NCBI GenBank assembly: GCA_002428685.1
Contig: DIXL01000086.1
Span: 5,935-18,249, forward strand
DNA: 12,315 bases
DNA from: Cloacimonetes bacterium UBA6081
GTDB taxonomy: Bacteria > Cloacimonadota > Cloacimonadia > Cloacimonadales > Cloacimonadaceae
Direction of reading: 5' to 3'
A program made the position numbers and the translations under genes. The notes beneath the pieces are model-generated. The model was not told the origin of the DNA. It worked only from the letters and a program-made list of their open reading frames with translations, and did not search any database. Positions 1-7,318 of the stretch are shown here, piece after piece (position 1 is the first letter of the stretch; every line of letters starts with the position of its first letter).

Positions 1-950
1 TTCATGATGCCATGTTCGTCCATGATTAAAAGCTGTGGCAGAGCGTGCCTTTGGCCAATTTCAAAATCGTTGGGATCGTGGGCTGGGGTTACTTTCACAC
101 AGCCGGTGCCAAAGTCTTTATCCACATAATCATCGGCAATCACAGGAATGGTTCTGCCGGTTAAGGGCAGGATAAGTTCCTTCCCTATAAGGTGTTTATA
201 GCGTTCATCTTTGGGGTTTACAGCTACGGCCACGTCGCCAAGCATGGTTTCGGGACGCGTGGTAGCCACGGTTACATATTGGGCTGCCGAATTCCCGTTT
301 GGCAGAGGGGAATCGGAGTTCCCCTCCCCTTCTGCATAAGGATAGCGGATGTGCCACAGCTTACCACTTTCATCGGCATGCTCCACTTCGTCATTTGCCA
401 GGGCTGTTACACAGCGCGGACACCAGTTTATGATGTATTTTCCTTTGTAAATCAGGCCATCGTCATACAGGCGGACAAACACCTCTTTCACGGCTTTGGA
501 CAGCATTTCGTCCATGGTAAAACGTTGACGGCTCCAGTCGCAACTGGCACCCAGCAGCTTTAGCTGGTCTATGATAATGCCGCCTTTTTCGTTTTTCCAC
601 TGCCAAATGCGTTCCACCAGCTTTTCCCGGCCAAGTTTGTGGCGGTTGCTGCCCTCTTTGGCAAGCTCTTTTTCCACCACGTTCTGCGTGGCAATCCCCG
701 CATGATCAACCCCCGGCAGCCAAAGCGTGGGCTCTCCATTCATGCGGTGATAACGGACAACGACATCTTGGAGGGTGTTATTAAGCACGTGCCCGATATG
801 CAAAATACCGGTTACGTTGGGCGGCGGGATCAGGATGGTGAAGGGGTTTTTCTGGGAGCTTTCATTAGGCTTAAAATAGCCCTTTGCTTCCCAGAAACCA
901 TACCACTTTTTCTCGAGTGATTGCGGTTCGTAGGTTTTGCTGATTTCCAT
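1..950 (-). CDS. valS: valyl-tRNA synthetase, N-terminal part (cut by window edge)
   Basis: Class I aminoacyl-tRNA synthetase that charges tRNA-Val in the cytoplasm and edits mischarged threonine. Translating the minus strand from the ATG at 948-950 gives 316 codons with no stop before the window edge. The Rossmann-fold signature PPPNVTGILHIGH spans residues 42-54, with the ATP-binding HIGH at 51-54. LPGVDHAGIATQ (78-89) and the WCPRC knuckle (176-180) follow. The CP1 editing domain begins near residue 195 and holds ATTRPETMLGD (229-239) and GTGCVKVTPAHDPNDFEIG (281-299). The C-terminal KMSKS half lies outside the window. A good ribosome site (GAGGA on the minus strand, 8 bases upstream) supports this start. 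An unusual stretch rich in Gly, Ser, Asn and Pro (about 207-222) sits in the editing domain, where most family members have a tight turn. Identification is essentially certain. Confidence 0.97.
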   Translation of the reverse strand, partial: MEISKTYEPQSLEKKWYGFWEAKGYFKPNESSQKNPFTILIPPPNVTGILHIGHVLNNTLQDVVVRYHRMNGEPTLWLPGVDHAGIATQNVVEKELAKEGSNRHKLGREKLVERIWQWKNEKGGIIIDQLKLLGASCDWSRQRFTMDEMLSKAVKEVFVRLYDDGLIYKGKYIINWCPRCVTALANDEVEHADESGKLWHIRYPYAEGEGNSDSPLPNGNSAAQYVTVATTRPETMLGDVAVAVNPKDERYKHLIGKELILPLTGRTIPVIADDYVDKDFGTGCVKVTPAHDPNDFEIGQRHALPQLLIMDEHGIM

Positions 951-1036
951 TTTGTTTTCCTCTTTTTTGTCGTTGTTCGTCTGCTTTTTTGCAGAACTTT
1001 TCTCTGGTTAGAACCAAATCAAATATTTGGCAATCA

Positions 1037-1042
1037 CGTCAA
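1037..1042 (-). promoter_or_regulatory. candidate -35 box for valS
   Basis: The minus strand reads CTTGACG here, about 87 bases upstream of the valS start. The same CTTGAC core occurs upstream of four other genes in this window. No convincing -10 box lies at 16-18 bases, so this is a weak call based mainly on recurrence. Confidence 0.25.
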
Positions 1043-1091
1043 GCGAAAAGGATCGCAGGACAGAATTATTGTAACATAGCTTTGCAAGCTG

Positions 1092-1441
1092 TTATTGTTG
1101 CAGGTTTGTAAACTGCGACGTATAATCTTGGGTGGAAACAAAGAAATATTTTCACAAAGAGTAAAAGAGGAAAAAAGAAAAGATTTTTTAAACACAGAGA
1201 AAAGCAGAGAAAATCAGAGATATGCAGAGAGTTTTTACAAAGATAAAGGAGAATTAAGCAAAAATGAATCCTGTAAAACGGCACAATCTGGGTCAATATC
1301 GTTCTATACAAGCTAAGACCTTAAATCATCTAACCCTCTTTTCCTCATTTTTAAAAAATTCTCTCTTTTACTCTTTTACTCTTTGTGAAACTCTTTTTTC
1401 CACTATGTTACCAAGCCTCTGCTTACAAATCAGCAACATAA
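1092..1441. repeat. large imperfect inverted repeat filling the valS/lipoprotein spacer
   Basis: The 590-base spacer 951-1540 has no believable gene; its few short open frames are low-complexity A/G- or T/C-rich sequence. It is largely a palindrome. The core arms 1150-1169 and 1371-1390 are perfect 20-bp inverted copies (TTTCACAAAGAGTAAAAGAG on the left). Flanking them, GTGGAAA at 1132-1138 pairs with TTTCCAC at 1397-1403. Further out, 1092-1113 matches the reverse complement of 1421-1441 with about 18 of 22 bases and one gap. Inward, both arms continue with a similar purine-rich tract containing ATTTTTTAAA. Function unknown; it could be a decayed mobile palindrome or a structured spacer. Confidence 0.75.
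1195..1234 (+). repeat. four CAGAGA units at exact 10-bp spacing
   Basis: CAGAGA occurs at 1195, 1205, 1215 and 1225, each followed by four variable bases (AAAG, AAAT, TATG, GTTT). The spacing equals about one turn of the double helix. The array lies inside the left half of the larger palindrome and has no matching array in the right half. Confidence 0.85.
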
Positions 1442-1444
1442 TGC

Positions 1445-1471
1445 TTGACAACTTTAAATCATAAATATTAA
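1445..1471 (+). promoter_or_regulatory. candidate promoter for the lipoprotein gene
   Basis: A perfect TTGACA (-35) at 1445-1450 is followed after 15 bases by TATTAA at 1466-1471, which matches four of six -10 positions. The spacing is shorter than the usual 17. The -35 lies just outside the large palindrome and about 90 bases before the GTG start. Sequence match only. Confidence 0.35.
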
Positions 1472-1540
1472 TGCGCTTTGCACGATTTTTGGGTAAGTTA
1501 TTTTATTTAGCACAAAAAAAATACTCTTAGGAGAACATCC

Positions 1541-2320
1541 GTGAAAAAGTCTTGTTTTCTGATGTTGTTGCTGTCTCTGATTTTTGTGGTATCTTGTAGC
1601 AAGGACAACAAGGAAGAGATCTATCCCACTATAGCAGACGTATGGCTAAATCCCACCGAGGATTATTATCTGCTGGTGGAGCATGCTCAGGATTATTCCA
1701 GCAAATACGAAGCTCTATATCTGGAAGTTATATCCAAAGAGCCTTGTTTCGGTTTGGAGCTAAATAACCAGGCCATAGGGATAACTGATTCGAGTTACAA
1801 TCCCTCTCTGGGCTATTATAACCAAGAGTGTTCAAGTGGAAATTTACAGTGGGAAATCCTTAACAGCTCCGATGGAAAACTGCACTATACGCTCTTTTTT
1901 GCCGATAAAAACATCAGTGGTTCTTTGACCGTTCCGGCACAATATCAATTTGTAATAGACGAATTTGATCAGGAGCAGGATTTTGCTATGGCTTGGCAAT
2001 TGGCCCCTAATCCAGATTTTCAAAGCTACCGTTTTGAAGTGTCCGATCTTGCCGGACACAGCATTTGGGATAGCAGAAATATCTCCGGAAATGTCCGAAG
2101 CTTAACCTGGAAGAAGGAACTTTGGGCAGATTATGGAATTCTCCAGCGCTTCGAATTGGAGCTTGCAGCCAATAACTACAAATATATTGACGATGGTTTG
2201 GTTTGGATAATCCGTTCCCGCGAGTATAACCTTAGCTTGTTGGACAAGCGTAATTCGCACCGGCCTTTCGAGAGGTTGAACCGGCTTCTGCAAGGTGAAA
2301 TTACGTTACCGCATAAGTAA
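1541..2320 (+). CDS. lipoprotein of unknown function
   Basis: Encodes 259 residues from a GTG start preceded by TAGGAGA about 6 bases upstream. The N-terminus is a lipoprotein signal: MKK, a hydrophobic stretch (residues 5-17), and the lipobox VVSC with Cys19 as the predicted lipidated residue, followed by SKDNKEE, as is common in Bacteroidetes-type surface lipoproteins. The mature protein is rich in Tyr, Trp and Asp and shows no catalytic motif. About 130-230 alternates hydrophobic and polar residues like an immunoglobulin or fibronectin III-type beta sandwich, for example residues 148-168; this fold is inference. The gene stands alone on its strand: a palindrome-filled spacer lies upstream, and its last 15 bases overlap the tail of the convergent glycosyltransferase gene. 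I do not recognise the family. The link to glycan export suggested by its neighbours is only positional. Confidence 0.8.
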   Translation: MKKSCFLMLLLSLIFVVSCSKDNKEEIYPTIADVWLNPTEDYYLLVEHAQDYSSKYEALYLEVISKEPCFGLELNNQAIGITDSSYNPSLGYYNQECSSGNLQWEILNSSDGKLHYTLFFADKNISGSLTVPAQYQFVIDEFDQEQDFAMAWQLAPNPDFQSYRFEVSDLAGHSIWDSRNISGNVRSLTWKKELWADYGILQRFELELAANNYKYIDDGLVWIIRSREYNLSLLDKRNSHRPFERLNRLLQGEITLPHK

Positions 2321-3568
2321 GGTAATGGCAGCCAAGCGTTTATATAGCTGAGCTATTTGGCTTTTACGCTCGTAAATTTGCGCAGGATAATGGAAACTGT
2401 GATCTTTGTCAGCTATCAGCTTAATCAGGCAGTTTTTGATCGCAGCTCGTGATTCCATAGGCGCAATAAAGTCCTGTCCGCTTTCAGCAAGTAATTCGGC
2501 CGCTTCGCTATTTTGGGGGACTAAGGCCAGGATTGGCTTTCCAGTGCGCAGGTATTCAAAAACTTTGCTGGTAAGGGTTCCCTTGGGGCTACCGGAATTG
2601 ATTACCAAAAGCAGGGCATCAGACATACTCATTTGCTGCAAGGCCATTTTGTGGCTTAGCTGCGGGATAATGTGTATTCTGTCTGCAATTCCGCTTTGCT
2701 CAATTTCCTTTTCCGTTTCGATGTGATAATTACCATAGAGTTTTATCACTATATCTGCTTTATCTTGCAAGTCTTTAACTGCAGCAAACAAAGCCTTCAA
2801 ACTCCGTCGGGCATACAATGCGCCAAAATAGCTGAGGACAAAGCTTTTCTCTGTCCTGTCCAGCAGTTTAAAATCTAAAAAATCTGCCTCGTCATGCCCA
2901 TTATACAAAACCATGGTTTTGTCCGCAAGTTCAGTGCCAAAAACCGTTGACAGATCATCAGCTATGCCTTTTGTTGCCGTTACAATTAGTGCGGCATCAT
3001 GCAACAAGCGTTTTTCCCAGGCTTGGGCAAAAAACCGGTTCAGCCCGTTTCCCTGCAGGTTATAGTCGCTAAGCAGAGTCCAGTAATCCCGCATTTCCAG
3101 CACATAAGGAACCTTAAACCGCCTGCTTAGCCAGCGGGCAGCCAAAGCTGAAGAAAATGGCCTGCATGACACATAAATGAGGTCATAAGCATTGCTTTGA
3201 AAGGCTTTACGCCCTGCAAGGTATAAATGGGGCAGCCAACCAATTTTGTCGTCCAGCGGATATAGACGCCTAATCAGCAGCTTCAGCCTTTCCGGCGTGC
3301 CATGATAGATTTGCTTAGAAACAGTGCCTTTAGCTCCACTAAACTTCTTAAGCAGTGCCATGGGGTCCCATGAACCGGTGCGGATAATGCGGTGCTCTTT
3401 ACATGCTTGTAACAGACTATCATCTATATAGTTATATTCTATGTCTTTAACGCTGATAACATCTATGATGCAGCCCAGTTCGCTTAAATATTTAACGGTT
3501 TTCTGGTTGCGCAAAGCTGCAGGCCCGCCCAAAGGAGGATAAAAATAACTGATATAAAGGATTTTCAC
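2306..3568 (-). CDS. glycosyltransferase, GT-B fold, GT4-like (second gene of pair)
   Basis: Encodes 420 residues, the usual length for a cytoplasmic GT4-type enzyme moving a nucleotide-activated sugar onto a glycan or lipid acceptor. The N-terminal Rossmann domain opens with MKILYISYFYPPLGG (1-15), the glycine-rich acceptor-side loop of the family. The C-terminal donor domain starts near residue 244 (VLSYFGALYARRSL) and carries the donor-site signature SKVFEYLRTGKPILAL (334-349), with Glu338 as the conserved acidic residue. The first Glu of the classical E-x7-E motif is absent (the region reads SPKGTLTSK), as in several bacterial subfamilies. There is no signal peptide or membrane helix. The start is GTG at 3566-3568, overlapping the preceding gene's stop as GTGA, which implies translational coupling. 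Donor and acceptor cannot be told from sequence. The 3' end overlaps the convergent lipoprotein gene by 15 bases. Confidence 0.88.
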   Translation of the reverse strand: MKILYISYFYPPLGGPAALRNQKTVKYLSELGCIIDVISVKDIEYNYIDDSLLQACKEHRIIRTGSWDPMALLKKFSGAKGTVSKQIYHGTPERLKLLIRRLYPLDDKIGWLPHLYLAGRKAFQSNAYDLIYVSCRPFSSALAARWLSRRFKVPYVLEMRDYWTLLSDYNLQGNGLNRFFAQAWEKRLLHDAALIVTATKGIADDLSTVFGTELADKTMVLYNGHDEADFLDFKLLDRTEKSFVLSYFGALYARRSLKALFAAVKDLQDKADIVIKLYGNYHIETEKEIEQSGIADRIHIIPQLSHKMALQQMSMSDALLLVINSGSPKGTLTSKVFEYLRTGKPILALVPQNSEAAELLAESGQDFIAPMESRAAIKNCLIKLIADKDHSFHYPAQIYERKSQIAQLYKRLAAITLLMR

Positions 3569-4698
3569 TTGGCCATAATCCTGTCCAGGCTTGCAAATAT
3601 CTGGGGTTCCAAAGCTTCCCAGTTAAAGCGTTCTGCGCTCATTTTAAGGCATTTTTGGCTCATTTGAGCATATTCACTTTCGCTCATCCGCAGCATTTTT
3701 ATGGTTGCAGCAGCCATTTGTCTGGCCTGATATGCGCACAAAACTCCCAAGCCATTGTGCTCTATCAAAGCCTTCATCAGGGGTGATTTTGTGGTAATAA
3801 CCGGCAGTCCGGCACTCAGGTATTCCAGCACTTTCAAGGGGGTGGAAAGCTTCAAACGCCGGTTGCGGGGATTGAACAACCACAAACCAAAGCGGCAGCG
3901 TTTTAGCAGCAGTCCGATCTTTTCGGCAGGAATCCACTCCTGATAGTAGATCACAGCATTCAGATTATAGTCATTTGTCCCGCGGTTAAATTCGTTCTCA
4001 GCTTCCGGAGAAAAAAACTTCCCCAGCACCAGGATCTTTAGCATGGGGTATTCGTGCTTTAGCAGCGAAGCCAGTTTCAGAATCTTAAATGCACCCCGGT
4101 CGGCGGTTAAGCCCCCTGTATAAATCAAATCAAAATTCATTTCGCAAATTTGTGCCAGTGAGCCGGGAACATCGCAAGCGTAATCCCACACGTTCTTTAC
4201 GGGATAATTTGGCAAAACCAGCGAACGCTTGGCTCTGTCTTTTCCCAAAAGCTGTTTTACTACCTCACTATTTACAGACCACACTCCATCGGCAATGCTT
4301 TGCAGGCGTTTCAGGACGCTAAGGTAGCTGATGTAGGCAGGATAGCGCAGCAGCAAGGGAAAGCGTTCGGCATAGGCATCGGCAAAAAACTCATGCACAT
4401 CAAAGATCACCCGGCAGTGTAGCTTTTTCTTTAAGTGCCTGGCAATAAACAAGGTAAGCGGTTCCACGCAAATCAGCAAATCGGGCTTTAGCTGTTTGAC
4501 GGCAGCATGCAATTGCCTCAAAGCCCGCCAGGGAGATTCGCTGTTCACCACCATCTGATATGGATTGGCTGTGGCGTTAACCACCCCATTGGTGGTGATT
4601 AACCACACTTCGTGCTGTTTGGCCAAACTGATTGCCAGTTTGTAATACAATCGCACATCGTTGGTAGGATGCGAGTTCGAGATAATACATATCTTCAT
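3565..4698 (-). CDS. glycosyltransferase, GT-B fold, GT4-like (first gene of pair)
   Basis: Encodes 377 residues from the ATG at 4696-4698. A GTG two codons upstream (4702-4704) keeps the frame, but the ribosome site AAGGTG sits about 8 bases before the ATG and nearly touches the GTG, so ATG is preferred. The N-terminal domain begins MKICIISNSHPTNDVRLYYK (1-20) and includes VIFDVHEFFAD (97-107), where the DVHE segment is typical of GT4 enzymes acting on lipid-linked or surface glycans. The donor domain begins at about 190 (LIYTGGLTADRGAF) and carries STPLKVLEYLSAGLPVITT (285-303), with Glu292 as the conserved acidic residue. The protein is cytoplasmic with no membrane helix. It leads a two-gene unit with a 4-base overlap into the next glycosyltransferase, so both probably act on the same surface glycan (inference). 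A candidate promoter lies about 44 bases upstream. Confidence 0.88.
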   Translation of the reverse strand: MKICIISNSHPTNDVRLYYKLAISLAKQHEVWLITTNGVVNATANPYQMVVNSESPWRALRQLHAAVKQLKPDLLICVEPLTLFIARHLKKKLHCRVIFDVHEFFADAYAERFPLLLRYPAYISYLSVLKRLQSIADGVWSVNSEVVKQLLGKDRAKRSLVLPNYPVKNVWDYACDVPGSLAQICEMNFDLIYTGGLTADRGAFKILKLASLLKHEYPMLKILVLGKFFSPEAENEFNRGTNDYNLNAVIYYQEWIPAEKIGLLLKRCRFGLWLFNPRNRRLKLSTPLKVLEYLSAGLPVITTKSPLMKALIEHNGLGVLCAYQARQMAAATIKMLRMSESEYAQMSQKCLKMSAERFNWEALEPQIFASLDRIMAK

Positions 4699-4741
4699 GA
4701 GCACTTCACCTTGTCTTTTTGTTATTTAAGCACAGTTTTTC

Positions 4742-4771
4742 ATCGTATTTGAGCAAATGATTTTGTGTCAA
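4742..4771 (-). promoter_or_regulatory. candidate promoter for the glycosyltransferase pair
   Basis: On the minus strand a perfect TTGACA (plus-strand 4766-4771) is followed after 18 bases by TACGAT (4742-4747), four of six -10 matches. It sits about 44 bases before the first glycosyltransferase ATG and points away from the neighbouring palindrome. Confidence 0.45.
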
Positions 4772-4780
4772 GTCATTTTT

Positions 4781-4893
4781 CTTCCTTGCCCCGAGGCGTT
4801 AATCAAGTGTTAATCTACCCTTAATCAAGCCTTAATTATGAAGACTTGATTAAGGGTAGATTAACACTTGATTAACGCTTTGGAACGAGGAAA
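4781..4893. repeat. long perfect inverted repeat in a divergent spacer
   Basis: The spacer between the divergent glycosyltransferase and peptidase genes holds two perfect 34-bp inverted arms, 4796-4829 and 4845-4878, around a 15-base loop (4830-4844). Flanking arms 4781-4795 and 4879-4893 still match at 9 of 15 positions, and all six differences are transitions, as expected of a decaying older palindrome. The left half is four tandem 11-bp units starting TTAAT at 4799, 4810, 4821 and 4832. The element could fold as a strong hairpin on either strand. No T-run follows on either side, so it is not a standard terminator. Function unknown. Confidence 0.9.
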
Positions 4894-4965
4894 AAGAAAG
4901 CAAGGCAAGCTTGGAACGAAAATTGCATTAATCTTAGGAAGTAGATATTATAAACTGGAGAAACC

Positions 4966-7260
4966 ATGAAAAATGCCCTGATAATCATGTTGGCCTTTGT
5001 GGCAATTCTGCCCGCAGTGCTGAGTGCAGACCTGCCCACCTGCTATTACACTTATGCTCAGATAGAAAGTATGTTGACTGCCTACGAGGCGGCAAATTCT
5101 GATATAGCCAAGCTTTATACCATAGGATTCAGTCAACAGGATAATGTTCCCATTTACGCCATGCGGATTTCGGATAACGTTGCTGCGGACGAAAGCGAAC
5201 CGGCTTTGTTATTTGTAGGCCAGGTTCATGCCGAAGAGGTGTTGGGAGTGCAGATCACGATGAGTAACATCGCCGAGATTCTGGCCAACCGTCAACAGCC
5301 TCCTTATACTCAATGGATTTCGCAGCTTGACTTGTGGTTTATCCCAACTCTGAATCCGGAAGGGCATAATGTGGTAACCAGCAATATGGATGTTTCCTAC
5401 CGCAAAAACAAACGCGACAACAACTTAAATGGCATATTCGATTTTGTCCCCTCCACAGGTTATGATATTGACGGGGTTGACAACAACCGTAATTTTGATT
5501 TTAACTGGGTTCATGGCGATTCTCTGATGCAGCCTGGCGGACTGGAAGTTTATGACTATTATCGCGGCCCCGCTCCAATGAGTGAAAGCGAAAACAGGGC
5601 TTTGAAAAATCTTTCGGAGCAGTATAAATTCATCTATTCCGTGTGTTGGCATTCGTCCCGCACGGGCAATTTTTCGGAAAAAGTGTATTACCCCTTCAAC
5701 TGGAAGGAAGTTCGCCCCAGTCCAGACTTGCAAATGGCGATGTCTATAGCCCAGGGCGTAGGCGCACAGATTTTGAAAGAAGATGGCACCGCACCTTATG
5801 AAGTATATCCAAACCTCAGCCGCAAAGGTGCTTTTCACGATTGGATGTATAAAGAATACGGCACCATGGCTTTGCTGATAGAATGCGGAACCAGAAACAT
5901 CCAGCCGGATTCCACTCTGATGGTAAATACTGTGGCTCGCTGCAACAATGGCGTCCGCTGGCTAATCAACCGGGCTTTGATGTTTTCCACCTCTGTGCCA
6001 ACTTCCTCGATGCTAAAGGCAACCGTTACTTCCGGCGGAACTCCGGTGGAAGCCGAAATTATTGTGGAACAGCTGAATGCGCCTTGGTTTATTCCCCGCA
6101 CCTCCTTTGCTTCCACAGGTATCTATTACCGCCCCCTGCAAGCCGGTAATTACACGGTTCGCGCCAAGAAAAAAGGCTATTTTGACACGGTGTTAAACTC
6201 CGTAAATGTTCTAAGTGCCGCCTGGACAAACCAGGCTATAAACCTGAATCCTTTGCCTGCTGCAAGCATGGATGCCTATTTACGCAGCGGCCAAACACCC
6301 ATTTCAGGACGCGTGATTATTGGTTCTTACCAGCCCGATACTTTGTCCGTGGAGGGCAATTTTGCCTATTTTGGCCATGCAGGTGAGTATCCCATTCAGA
6401 TTTATGCAGAAGGGTATTTCCCCTATTTGGGCACTTTAAACCTTGCAGAAGGGTATAATTATACAGAGTTTAACCTTAGCCCCAGCACCACAGTCTTTAG
6501 CGAAAACTGGGAAACCGACACCGGCAACTGGGAAATTCAGGGGCCCTGGGTGCGGCAAAATGAGCTTTCCTCCTCGGGTTATGCCATCACGGATAGCTGG
6601 GGTGGAAATGGGTTTTACGAAATGAACTGTAACGTGTGGATAAAAAGCATTAACCCCGTCTATATCCCTCCCTCCGAAAGCGTTTATCTGATGTTTGATT
6701 CGCATCTATACTCGGAATGGGACTATGATCCTGCCCGGGTGGAAGTATCCACAAACGGCACAGACTGGCAACAAGTTTGGCAAAAATCCGGCAAATGGGA
6801 TAGCTGGCAAAAAGAATTTGTATCCCTATCAGCTTATGGGGGACAAAATTTATATCTGCGGTTTAGGCTGAGCGATGTCTCTACGCACGCAGAACTTACC
6901 GACCCGGGCTGGACAATTGACAACATCGCAATTGTGAGCGGAATGGCCGTTCCCAATAGCGATGAAACCGTTCCTGGTGCTGCGCAAACCGCTCTGTTGG
7001 GAAACTTTCCCAATCCCTTCAATCCCGAAACTACAATAAAATTTAGCCTGGCTGAAGTGGCTAATACCCGTTTGAGCATCTACAACCTCAAGGGACAGCT
7101 GGTTCGCAACCTTATTGAGGCAAAACTTGATAAGGGAAACCATCAGATAGTGTTTAACGGATGTGATAACAAGGGTAATCCGGTAGCCAGCGGAGTTTAT
7201 TTTTACCGGTTTGAAGGTGGAAAATATACCAGCACCAAGAAAATGCTGATTATGAAATAG
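4966..7260 (+). CDS. secreted M14-family zinc carboxypeptidase with sorting tail
   Basis: Encodes 764 residues and is predicted to be exported. Residues 1-20 form a Sec signal peptide ending AVLS-A. The M14 metallopeptidase domain (about 25-340) has zinc ligands His88 and Glu91 (VHAEE) and His229 (VCWHSS), substrate-binding Asn174-Arg175 (DNNRNFDFNW), Tyr295 in HDWMY and the catalytic Glu306 in LLIECGTR, so it should be active. The segment equivalent to RKTR of carboxypeptidase A reads RKNKR (146-150), leaving the exact match of Arg127 uncertain. Two beta-sandwich segments follow, a CarboxypepD_reg-like one (about 346-428) and a second (about 432-506). A MAM/immune-inhibitor-like jelly-roll domain (about 510-658) and a FlgD-like C-terminal tail (677-764, FPNPFNPETT through KKMLIMK) complete it; such tails direct proteins to the type IX system. 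GGAG 5 bases before ATG supports the start. Likely role: extracellular peptide degradation. Confidence 0.94.
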   Translation: MKNALIIMLAFVAILPAVLSADLPTCYYTYAQIESMLTAYEAANSDIAKLYTIGFSQQDNVPIYAMRISDNVAADESEPALLFVGQVHAEEVLGVQITMSNIAEILANRQQPPYTQWISQLDLWFIPTLNPEGHNVVTSNMDVSYRKNKRDNNLNGIFDFVPSTGYDIDGVDNNRNFDFNWVHGDSLMQPGGLEVYDYYRGPAPMSESENRALKNLSEQYKFIYSVCWHSSRTGNFSEKVYYPFNWKEVRPSPDLQMAMSIAQGVGAQILKEDGTAPYEVYPNLSRKGAFHDWMYKEYGTMALLIECGTRNIQPDSTLMVNTVARCNNGVRWLINRALMFSTSVPTSSMLKATVTSGGTPVEAEIIVEQLNAPWFIPRTSFASTGIYYRPLQAGNYTVRAKKKGYFDTVLNSVNVLSAAWTNQAINLNPLPAASMDAYLRSGQTPISGRVIIGSYQPDTLSVEGNFAYFGHAGEYPIQIYAEGYFPYLGTLNLAEGYNYTEFNLSPSTTVFSENWETDTGNWEIQGPWVRQNELSSSGYAITDSWGGNGFYEMNCNVWIKSINPVYIPPSESVYLMFDSHLYSEWDYDPARVEVSTNGTDWQQVWQKSGKWDSWQKEFVSLSAYGGQNLYLRFRLSDVSTHAELTDPGWTIDNIAIVSGMAVPNSDETVPGAAQTALLGNFPNPFNPETTIKFSLAEVANTRLSIYNLKGQLVRNLIEAKLDKGNHQIVFNGCDNKGNPVASGVYFYRFEGGKYTSTKKMLIMK

Positions 7261-7318
7261 GATCAAATGACCATAGGATGCCTCAAGACCATGTAAAATA
7301 TGGGTATGGGGAGAAAGC

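Noticed and set aside
192..920. Plus-strand open frames at 192-563 and 639-920
   Set aside because: They lie antisense to valS, which has clear family motifs along its whole visible length; the plus-strand translations show no recognisable domain.
1195..1234. CAGAGA array as a CRISPR
   Set aside because: The units are only 6 bp with 4-bp spacers, far too short for CRISPR repeats and spacers, and no cas gene is near.
1066..1464. Short open frames in the valS/lipoprotein spacer (1066-1311 minus, 1095-1316 and 1264-1464 plus)
   Set aside because: Their translations are low-complexity products of A/G- or T/C-rich repeat arms and palindrome sequence, with no domain.
4796..4878. Inverted repeat as a rho-independent terminator
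   Set aside because: It lies between divergent gene starts, the stem is AT-rich and no T-run follows on either strand.
4923..4951. TTGCAT-17-TATTAT as the promoter of the M14 peptidase
   Set aside because: The spacing is ideal, but the predicted transcript start would fall on or past the ribosome site, about 8 bases before ATG, leaving almost no leader. It is not listed as a feature.
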